DNA of 13,754 bases from NCBI GenBank assembly GCA_030146905.1, contig JASLAV010000613.1, forward strand, positions 1 through 13,754, written 5' to 3'. This document shows, piece by piece, positions 1 to 5,721 of this stretch. The notes under the pieces were generated by a model that searched no databases, was not told where the DNA came from, and was given only the letters and a program-made list of their open reading frames with translations. Each line of letters starts with the position of its first letter. Position 1 is the stretch's first letter. The position numbers and the translations under genes are program-made. The stretch comes from Lentzea sp. (lineage in GTDB: Bacteria; Actinomycetota; Actinomycetes; Mycobacteriales; Pseudonocardiaceae).

Positions 1-556
1 GCGCTTGCCGTCCAGCCACACCTTCTCCACCGCGCCATCGCGCAACGCCGTCCAGGAATGACCGGACTTCGCCAAGGTCCCGACGACCATGGCCCAACGC
101 CGGAACCTGCCCCACCACCGACATCGAGCCGAGATCCGCGCGCGCCCCCACACCCGGACGCACGATCACCGGCACCGTCGACCGCTCGGTGTCGTCGTAC
201 CCGAACTCCACGAGCGACGTCACGTCGAACAACCGCCGATCAACCTTGCCACTCGCCACGAGCGGCTCCGCGTCGTCCGGGAGGACGTACTACCGGCCGT
301 TCTCCGGGTACGTCGTGACGAGAACGTCCTCCCGGCCCGCGCCCGGCGTGTACGAGACGATCCGGTTGCCCGCCACGAGGACGCGGTCGCCGGTGATCAG
401 GGTGACGGCGCGGTGCGGTTCTCCTGCTCGGGGCGGCGCCACCGCGTCCATGGCCTGCACCGGCGCGGCGGGTAACGCACCGGCCGCCAGACCGGCGGAG
501 ATGACCAAGGCGACGGCACCCTTGCGGGCGCCTCGCCCTGTTGACCGTGCTCCCAC
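1..556 (-). pseudogene. Secreted S8 (subtilisin-like) peptidase, 5' part, disrupted by a stop codon and a frameshift
   Basis: The gene starts at a GTG (554-556) behind a strong AGGAGG ribosome binding site (plus 563-568, 6 nt spacing) and runs off the left edge. The first 41 residues form a Sec signal peptide: Arg-rich head, hydrophobic core and a cleavage-like APVQA. The motif VTLITGDRV follows, typical of the propeptide of large actinomycete S8 peptidases. A TAG at 290-292 stops the frame after PENGR. The same frame resumes directly with YVLPDDAEPLV and VDRRLFDVTSLVEFGYDD, which continue the family pattern, so a Tyr codon has probably become a stop. Near 91-95 the family-like reading jumps frame to WTALRDGAVEKVWLDGK, consistent with one extra base (or two missing). 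Codon 28, in the signal peptide, is the rare TTA. The catalytic domain would lie outside the window. The stop and the shift are seen directly. Family assignment is recognition without a search. Sequencing error at both sites is the alternative. Confidence 0.75.
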
Positions 557-562
557 TGCGTT

Positions 563-568
563 CCTCCT
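563..568 (-). promoter_or_regulatory. Ribosome binding site of the S8 peptidase gene
   Basis: AGGAGG on the minus strand, 6 nt before the GTG at 554-556. This near-perfect Shine-Dalgarno decides the GTG start over other in-frame options and shows the gene was once efficiently translated. Confidence 0.75.
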
Positions 569-571
569 GCG

Positions 572-616
572 TCAAAGGCGCCAGAAGGACCGAACGTACG
601 GATGGAGCGCATCCAC
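572..616 (-). CDS. Possible 14-residue leader peptide upstream of the S8 peptidase gene
   Basis: A GTG at 614-616 sits behind a very purine-rich AGGAGGAGGGG (plus 618-628) and opens a short frame reading VDALHPYVRSFWRL, ending in TGA at 572-574, 15 nt before the peptidase start. It could be a translated leader coupled to the peptidase gene. The evidence is only the strong Shine-Dalgarno and the tight spacing. The peptide resembles no leader I know, and the purine run could be chance, so confidence is low. Confidence 0.25.
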   Translation of the reverse strand: MDALHPYVRSFWRL

Positions 617-750
617 GCCCCTCCTCCTAAAAGCCCGAAACGCCTCATCCCTTCGGCCATGGGAAGGCGGTGAGTGCCGCGCGGGAGAACGAGGTGTGCA
701 AGGACCACGACCGCAGCCGTAGGCGGCCACCACAGGCAGCCGCCCGGCCG

Positions 751-804
751 CTGGTAGAACTTTGTTCGAGATCGAACCTGTCATCTGGTAGATCTGTCGA
801 GCTC
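751..804. repeat. Imperfect direct repeat starting CTGGTAGA, 34-bp period
   Basis: CTGGTAGA occurs at 751-758 and again at 785-792. After each copy a similar run follows (TTTGTTCGAGATC versus TCTGTCGAGCTC), giving a degenerate tandem repeat that contains the inverted repeat in its first unit. It may be a pair of regulator sites or a duplication remnant. Confidence 0.35.
764..777. repeat. Inverted repeat GTTCGA-GA-TCGAAC
   Basis: Two perfect 6-bp arms around a 2-bp centre, about 150 bp upstream of the leader/peptidase starts. It could be a binding site for a dimeric regulator of the minus-strand gene. The arms resemble actinobacterial LexA half-sites but in the wrong order and spacing. Confidence 0.45.
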
Positions 805-975
805 TAATCCTGATGGGCGCCGGAAGCTGACCGTGCGTTCCATTTTCTTTCGCATCAGCCGGACGCGCCTCAGCCCTGAAGCGCCTGCGAGGTAGCAGTA
901 GGCGTCTCGTAGATGATGCCGCCCCAGTCAGGCAGCAAAGGCACCAGAGCCAAGCTGAGACCCAAGACCAATGCG

Positions 976-1023
976 ACCACTGTGGTGGAATTTTCCATGA
1001 TCAGACCGTACTACCACGGTAGT
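976..1023. terminator. Cluster of three short palindromes after the SARP gene, possible terminator
   Basis: Three small dyads sit 80-125 bp beyond the SARP stop codon: ACTACC-AC-GGTAGT (1010-1023), TGGAA-TT-TTCCA (986-997) and ACCAC-T-GTGGT (976-986). Read on the minus strand, the first could form a 6-bp hairpin downstream of the SARP gene, but no T-run follows. The last two overlap at one base. They may terminate SARP transcription or be protein-binding dyads; the sequence does not decide. Confidence 0.3.
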
Positions 1024-1101
1024 GGAGCAATCCAAATGGGTGGGCTCAACCCAAGGATCTGGCCCCGGACCTGCGACTGCGCGACAACCTGGGCGTCACC
1101 G

Positions 1102-4083
1102 TCATTCGAATGGGTTAACTCCATCAGGTTCGTTACTGACGGATAAATCGGCCTCGCGCACCGTAGTCGCGTCCTCGGTTCTGGGATCCGGAATGGATCG
1201 CTGGGTCTCACCGTGCTCCCGGACGTGCGCGAGCAAGTGATCATCTCCATCGTGAGGCACGCTGAGGAGCAGGTCAACGGCCCGTCTCCAACAGCTGTCC
1301 GCTGATCCGGGGTCATCAGCAACCGCTCGAACATGACCGAGCGTGTGCCATGCTCGCGCTTGCGCATGAGGACTTCGGCAGAGACGAATCGCATTCTCCG
1401 CCGCATCAGCCGACTGCACGAAAGAACCGAGATCGTAGAGAGTCTCCGACATCACCAAGAATGCTTCGCCCATGCCCGACTTGTCACCGCTGCGCAGATG
1501 GGCGTCAAGCGCTCGCTCACTGCATTTCAGCGCTTTCTCACTGCTCCCGTGCTCATGGTGGATCTTGGCCAGCTCCGTGAAAGTGGCGCCCTGTCCGCGA
1601 ACATCACCGACCTCTTCTCGAATTGCCAGCGCCTGCTCATGATAATCGAGCGCAACTTCATCCAGCTCCATTTGGTGGTGCGCGTTGGCGAGCTGGTCCA
1701 ATGCGCATGCCTCGATGATCCGTTCACCCATGCCTTCGACGAGGTCGAGCACTTCCTCGTAAATAGCGATGGCGATGCGGGCCTCACCGGCCTTGAGGTG
1801 CACGCTTCCCAAATTCAGCCTGCCCAAGGCACTCAGCTCGCGATGTCCCAACTCGTCGGCGAGCACCACGGCGTCGGACAGCACTTGCCGCGCCTCGTCA
1901 TACCGACCCAGCCAATGCAGTACGACACCGAGATTGTTGAGCGTGCCGCACTCACCCTCTTTGTGGCCCACCTCACGAGCCGAAGACAACGCGATCTCGT
2001 GACTGAGTCTCAGATCCGCGTAAAACCCGAATCGGTCATAGGATTCGTTCATGTTTGCAGCGAGCCGCCATGCGTGGTCATAGAATTGTTGTCTGGCCGC
2101 ATGCGAGACAGCTGCAGCGAGATTGGTCTGCTCTCGAGCAAACCAATCAAGGGCAGCGGTAGTGGTCTCGAACTCCGCGGCACCATGCCACGACATTCCG
2201 TCCAGCAAGGGGACTCTGGTTCGTTCGGGCGTCACGCGCTGTGCGGCATTCCACGTCGAAGCCAGATACCAATCAAAGAGTCGGCGAAGAACCAATTCGC
2301 GTTGACTGGGAGTTTCCTCGTGACGCGCCAGGTCAACGGCGTACCCGTAGAGGAGGTCGTGCAGCCTGTAGCGCCTGGCCGAGATCTGCCGGACCAGGTT
2401 CGCCTTCGCCAGGATGCGCAGGTGCTCGACGACCACGGACTCGTCCTCGCCGAGGACCGCGCACGCGGCCGAGATGTCGAACTCCGGGCAAGGGTGCAGA
2501 CCCAGGCGGCGGAAGCTCAGGGCCACCTCGGCCGGCAGCGCCCGGTAGGACCAGGAGAAGGCGGTGGACAACGTCGTGTACTCGTCGTCGCTGTCCGCGG
2601 AGTCCAGCAGACCCAGACCCTTCTGCTGTCGCAGTTCCTGCGCCAGGTCCAGCAGCGAGGTGTAGGGCCGGTCGACGGCGAGCTGGGCGATGAGCCGCAG
2701 GCACAGCGGAAGCCCGTGGGCGAGGCCCACCAGCGCGGCCAGGCCTTCGTCCTCGCTGGAGCGGCCCCTTCCCTCCAGGTCGGCCAGCAGCAGACCGGTG
2801 GACTCGTCCGGCCTCAGCGGCGGAACCTCCACCGTGCGCACGCCGTCGCGGATCGAGAGCCCTTTGAGTTCGGTCCGGCTGGTCACGAGGCAGCAGCAGT
2901 CAGCCGTCGCGGCGAGGATCGGGCGGACCTGAGCGCCGTCGCGGGCGTTGTCGAGGATCACCACGATCTTCTTGCCGCTCAGAGCCCTCCGCAGTCGCAC
3001 GCGCCGCTCGTCGATGGTCAACTTGTCGAGCGGGACCCCGAGCGAGGCCAGCAGTATCGCTATCGCGTCGTCCGGCGCCATCGGTGGCGTAGGCCCGTGG
3101 CCGCTCAGGTTGACGAACAGCTGGCCGTCAGGGAAGCGGTACTTCCGCTGATGCGCCCACCGGGTCACGAGACTGGTCTTGCCCGCGGCCGGCATGCCGT
3201 GCAGAGCGACGACCTGGCCCTGCGCGGTGGCGAAAAGGGCGTCCAGCCGGGTGAGGAGCTCCTTGCGGCCCGTGAAGTTGTGGATGTCGCGTTCCAGCTG
3301 TTGCGGTGGCTTCGGGTCGATCTTGCTCACGATCGCGGTGCCCGCCTGCTTCTGGAGGACGGCCTGGTACAGCGACCGCATTTCCGGACCTGGCTCGGCG
3401 CCGATCGCGTATTCCAGCCGGGAGCAGAACTCGGTGTAGAACTCCAAAGCTTTGGAGTACTTACCCATGCCGTCCAGTGATCGCATGTAGTGGCGGGCGA
3501 ACATCTCCTCCGTGTCGTGCTCGTCGACCAGTCGACCGGCGGCGCTCATCACTTCGCTGTATTCGCCCAGCTGCAGCTGACTGTCGAACAACAGGTAGTA
3601 GGCGGGCAGGCGGTCGAATTGCTCCATCTGGACGCGGCAGTGATCGGACCAGGTTCCGGTGAGGTCGTCGAGCGGTTTGCCCTGCCACAATGACAGCGCT
3701 TCCCCGGTCAGGGTTTTGGCCAAAAAGTGGTCAGCGTTTCCGGATGCTTGTCTGGCTTTTGTCACCAAATCCCGGAAGCGGTGCAGGTCGACCAGCATCG
3801 GGTCGAGTTCGAGGCGGTAAGCAGCGCCTTCCTTGCGCAGCAGGCCTCCGGAGCCCGACTCGGTGAGGACCTTGCGCAGCCTGCTTATCATGGGGTGCAG
3901 GCGTCCTTTTGAGACTTCCAGGGTCTCTCCGCGCCACAGTTCATCGATGATCAGATTTATGGGCACGGGGCGTCCGACGTCGTAGAGGAGCAAAGCCAAA
4001 AGGCCGCGTTGTTTCGCCGTGCCGAGGGGGACACTGCCGTCACCCGTCAGCAAGGACGTCTTCCCGAAGATCTTGAATTCCAC
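1102..4083 (-). CDS. AfsR-type SARP transcriptional regulator with NB-ARC ATPase and TPR domains
   Basis: Predicted 993-residue pathway activator of the AfsR class. From the N-terminus it has an OmpR-like winged helix (about 5-90, with GRLHPMISRLRKVL as the recognition region), a BTAD helical domain (about 95-245), an NB-ARC ATPase (about 270-560) and TPR repeats (about 700-960). Walker A is GMPAAGKTS with Lys302; Walker B is VVILDNARD with Asp378. The start is GTG at 4081-4083, 6 nt behind AGGTGAG. The open frame runs further upstream, but that extension crosses the divergent gene and has no SARP homology. The family binds heptamer direct repeats and recruits RNA polymerase, with nucleotide binding controlling oligomerisation. 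A GT-like operon lies divergently upstream with such repeats in between. The TPR half has clearly lower GC than the BTAD/NB-ARC half, and codon 980 is a rare TTA. The family is secure; the target pathway is inferred. Confidence 0.93.
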   Translation of the reverse strand: MEFKIFGKTSLLTGDGSVPLGTAKQRGLLALLLYDVGRPVPINLIIDELWRGETLEVSKGRLHPMISRLRKVLTESGSGGLLRKEGAAYRLELDPMLVDLHRFRDLVTKARQASGNADHFLAKTLTGEALSLWQGKPLDDLTGTWSDHCRVQMEQFDRLPAYYLLFDSQLQLGEYSEVMSAAGRLVDEHDTEEMFARHYMRSLDGMGKYSKALEFYTEFCSRLEYAIGAEPGPEMRSLYQAVLQKQAGTAIVSKIDPKPPQQLERDIHNFTGRKELLTRLDALFATAQGQVVALHGMPAAGKTSLVTRWAHQRKYRFPDGQLFVNLSGHGPTPPMAPDDAIAILLASLGVPLDKLTIDERRVRLRRALSGKKIVVILDNARDGAQVRPILAATADCCCLVTSRTELKGLSIRDGVRTVEVPPLRPDESTGLLLADLEGRGRSSEDEGLAALVGLAHGLPLCLRLIAQLAVDRPYTSLLDLAQELRQQKGLGLLDSADSDDEYTTLSTAFSWSYRALPAEVALSFRRLGLHPCPEFDISAACAVLGEDESVVVEHLRILAKANLVRQISARRYRLHDLLYGYAVDLARHEETPSQRELVLRRLFDWYLASTWNAAQRVTPERTRVPLLDGMSWHGAAEFETTTAALDWFAREQTNLAAAVSHAARQQFYDHAWRLAANMNESYDRFGFYADLRLSHEIALSSAREVGHKEGECGTLNNLGVVLHWLGRYDEARQVLSDAVVLADELGHRELSALGRLNLGSVHLKAGEARIAIAIYEEVLDLVEGMGERIIEACALDQLANAHHQMELDEVALDYHEQALAIREEVGDVRGQGATFTELAKIHHEHGSSEKALKCSERALDAHLRSGDKSGMGEAFLVMSETLYDLGSFVQSADAAENAIRLCRSPHAQARAWHTLGHVRAVADDPGSADSCWRRAVDLLLSVPHDGDDHLLAHVREHGETQRSIPDPRTEDATTVREADLSVSNEPDGVNPFE

Positions 4084-4089
4084 CAGCGT

Positions 4090-4096
4090 CTCACCT
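4090..4096 (-). promoter_or_regulatory. Ribosome binding site of the SARP gene
   Basis: AGGTGAG on the minus strand, 6 nt from the GTG at 4081-4083. It places the start exactly at the beginning of the conserved winged-helix sequence (VEFKIFGK), so the long upstream frame extension is not used. Confidence 0.65.
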
Positions 4097-4141
4097 CTCG
4101 CTGGTCCCTCTTGCGCACCAGAGTCCCAGTGTGCCCTTTGC

Positions 4142-4172
4142 ACCCTATTTTCAGCAGGCAGATTGTTCTCAA
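4142..4172 (-). promoter_or_regulatory. Candidate promoter of the SARP gene
   Basis: On the minus strand, TTGAGA (4167-4172) and TAGGGT (4142-4147) are separated by 19 bp, a sigma-70-like pair with longish spacing. The transcript would start near 4135 and leave a leader of about 50 nt with the AGGTGAG site. This is pattern matching only. Confidence 0.3.
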
Positions 4173-4213
4173 TTGCTCCAAATCGGTGACGTGAGAACCG
4201 GGCATGTGGAGGG

Positions 4214-4243
4214 GGCAAGTTCACAGCAAGCCGACCGGCAAGC
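4214..4243 (+). promoter_or_regulatory. Three heptamer direct repeats, candidate SARP operator
   Basis: GGCAAGT (4214-4220), AGCAAGC (4225-4231) and GGCAAGC (4237-4243) share the core GCAAG with periods of 11 and 12 bp, i.e. heptamers with 4- and 5-bp gaps. SARP activators such as ActII-ORF4, DnrI and AfsR are known to bind heptamer repeats with about 11-bp period ending some 8 bp before the -10 box. Here a weak -10-like CATCCT starts 8 bp past the last repeat (4252-4257). The site lies between the SARP gene and the GT-like gene and points toward the latter. Binding by this SARP is inferred. Confidence 0.45.
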
Positions 4244-4294
4244 GTGATCCGCATCCTTGGTGCCAAGGGGATGGTTGCTGACCAAGGGGGGTTC

Positions 4295-5485
4295 ATGACA
4301 CGTGCTGAGTGGTTGCAGGTGCCGGTCGGGCTGGACGCGTTCCAGTGGGTGACGCGGCGGAACCTGTTGAACGTGCTGGTCGTCGTGCACACGGTCACGA
4401 GCGGCCAGAAGCTGGTGGAACTGGTCGAGCTGGTCGAACGGGATCCCAGGGTGCAGGTGGCCTTCACCCAGGCGCCCGACGTGTTCAGCAACGGGGTCGA
4501 CGACTTCCTGCGGAGCACCGGAGGTCTTGTCCTGCCGTGGGAGCAGGTGATCCGCGAACGGTTCGACCTCGCGGTCACCGCGGGGTACGGAGGTCTTCAA
4601 CACCTGCACGCGCCGCTGCTCGTCGTGCCGCACGGCGCCGGTTTCGGCAAGACGCACGCGGGCACGCCGGCCGTCTACGGTCTGGACGCGCAACGGTTGA
4701 TCCACAACGGCAGGGTGCTTCCCGCTGCCATCGTGCTGTCGCACGAGCAGCAGTTGGAGGTGCTCCGCCACCAGTGCCCACCGGCCGTCGACGTCGCCGT
4801 CGTCGCGGGCGATCCCGGCTACGACCGGATGGTCGCGAGCTTGCCGCACCGCGACCGCTACCGGGCGGATCTGGGCATCCGGCCGGAGCAGAACCTCGTC
4901 GTGGTCAGCTCCACGTGGGGAGGGCAGTCGCTGTTCGGGCGGTTCGCCGATCTCTTCCCCCGCCTGCTCGACGAGCTGCCGTCACGGCACCGCGTGGCGG
5001 CGCTGATGCATCCGGCTGTGTGGTTCGGCCACGCGCCCCGGCAGGTCAGATCTTGGCTCGCCGACTGCGTGGACGCCGGGCTCGTCATGATCGACCCGCA
5101 CGTCGACTGGCGGGCCGCTGTCGTGGCCGCCGACGTCGTGGTCAGCGACCACGGTTCAGTCGGCGTGTACGCCTCGGCCATCGGGACGCCCGTGGTGCTG
5201 GTGGATCCCGGACTGCAGGCCGTGACCGCGAGTGGTTCTCCGCAGGACCTCCTGCGGGCAGGCGCCGTGGTCTACCGGCCCGAGTCGCCGTTGCTCGGCA
5301 TGTTCGAGGAGGCGGCGGCGCAGTCGGAGACGTTGCGGGACCAGGTCGTGGAATGCCTGACGTCGCGTCCCGGCCGCTCCGCCATGTTGATCAGGGAGGC
5401 CATGTACCGGCTGCTGGGTGTTCCGGTACAGGGGAAACACCGCGCACCGGCACCGGTCGCGGTCGTGTCGCAGGAGTGGCGATGA
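4295..5485 (+). CDS. GT-B-fold glycosyltransferase/glycerophosphotransferase-like protein, function unknown
   Basis: A 396-residue cytoplasmic protein with no signal peptide or membrane segment. The N-terminal half begins with a Rossmann-like strand (LLNVLVVVHTVTSGQ, then VAFTQAPDVFSNGV) and carries VVPHGAG (His113). The C-terminal half has VVVSSTWGG (SSTWG 205-209), AALMHPAVW and a nucleotide-sugar-site-like SDHGSVGVYASAIGTPVVLV (Asp285, His286), resembling the C-terminal motif of CDP-glycerol glycerophosphotransferases and related GT-B enzymes. I chose ATG 4295 because AAGGGGGG (4284-4291) precedes it. ATG 4271 (also behind CAAGGGG) and GTG 4244 are in-frame alternatives, but the repeats and -10-like box upstream fit 4295 best. 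It is divergent from the SARP gene and overlaps the next gene by ATGA. Substrate and product are unknown, and catalytic activity is not certain. Confidence 0.8.
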   Translation: MTRAEWLQVPVGLDAFQWVTRRNLLNVLVVVHTVTSGQKLVELVELVERDPRVQVAFTQAPDVFSNGVDDFLRSTGGLVLPWEQVIRERFDLAVTAGYGGLQHLHAPLLVVPHGAGFGKTHAGTPAVYGLDAQRLIHNGRVLPAAIVLSHEQQLEVLRHQCPPAVDVAVVAGDPGYDRMVASLPHRDRYRADLGIRPEQNLVVVSSTWGGQSLFGRFADLFPRLLDELPSRHRVAALMHPAVWFGHAPRQVRSWLADCVDAGLVMIDPHVDWRAAVVAADVVVSDHGSVGVYASAIGTPVVLVDPGLQAVTASGSPQDLLRAGAVVYRPESPLLGMFEEAAAQSETLRDQVVECLTSRPGRSAMLIREAMYRLLGVPVQGKHRAPAPVAVVSQEWR

Positions 5486-5721
5486 TGACGGCGGTGGCCG
5501 AGGACGGCCGGATGCTGAACCTGTCCTCCGACGAACCGCTCGTGGACTGCCTCACGTGGGACGAGCTGGTCGAGTCGGTGACCATCTCTCTGTGCGTCTG
5601 GTTCTCCACCGGCCTCAACCTGAAACTGCTCGTCCGCAACGGTCTGCCGGTGTGGTGCGCGCAGCACCGCACCGACGGGGCGGCGAGCCCTTGTGGCCGG
5701 CTACGGGTCGCCGACGAGTGA
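5482..5721 (+). CDS. Small conserved-looking four-cysteine protein, unknown function
   Basis: A 79-residue protein whose ATG overlaps the upstream stop as ATGA, so the two genes are translationally coupled. A second Met directly follows (ATG 5485) and is better spaced (8 nt) from AGGAG (5472-5476), so the true start may be one codon later. Codon third positions are almost all G/C, which supports real coding. The sequence is acidic at the N-terminus, has a hydrophobic centre (SVTISLCVWFSTGLNLKLLV) and four cysteines at about 23, 38, 59 and 69, plus CAQH. I do not recognise a family. Possibilities are a metal-binding or redox-active partner of the GT-like protein, or a precursor/carrier peptide. 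Its last 21 bp overlap the end of the convergent STAND gene. Confidence 0.65.
   Translation: MMTAVAEDGRMLNLSSDEPLVDCLTWDELVESVTISLCVWFSTGLNLKLLVRNGLPVWCAQHRTDGAASPCGRLRVADE

Larger units (their letters stand above)
617..1101. other. Non-coding stretch with palindromes and an imperfect repeat
   Basis: This stretch separates the start of the S8 gene from the stop of the SARP gene. I see no coding pattern: the frames here lack the G/C-rich third positions of the real genes. It holds an inverted repeat at 764-777, a repeated CTGGTAGA (751-758 and 785-792) and a cluster of short palindromes at 976-1023 just past the SARP stop. It should contain the promoter of the S8 gene, but no convincing -10/-35 pair was found. 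Confidence 0.6.

Noticed and set aside
755..777. LexA/SOS box
   Set aside because: The actinobacterial box has CGAAC-N4-GTTCG. Here GAAC and GTTC are 3 bp apart in one reading, and the perfect dyad has its arms in the reverse order.
1333..3480. 715-codon plus-strand open frame
   Set aside because: It is antisense to the SARP gene, whose winged-helix, BTAD, Walker and TPR motifs are clear. The antisense translation is low-complexity and shows no domain.
4084..4578. N-terminal extension of the SARP frame
   Set aside because: It has no SARP-like sequence, overlaps the divergent GT-like gene, and a good ribosome site supports the GTG at 4083.
4309..5721. 470-codon plus-strand frame read as one protein
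   Set aside because: Only its last 80 codons have real coding character; the rest is the shadow of the GT-like gene in another frame.
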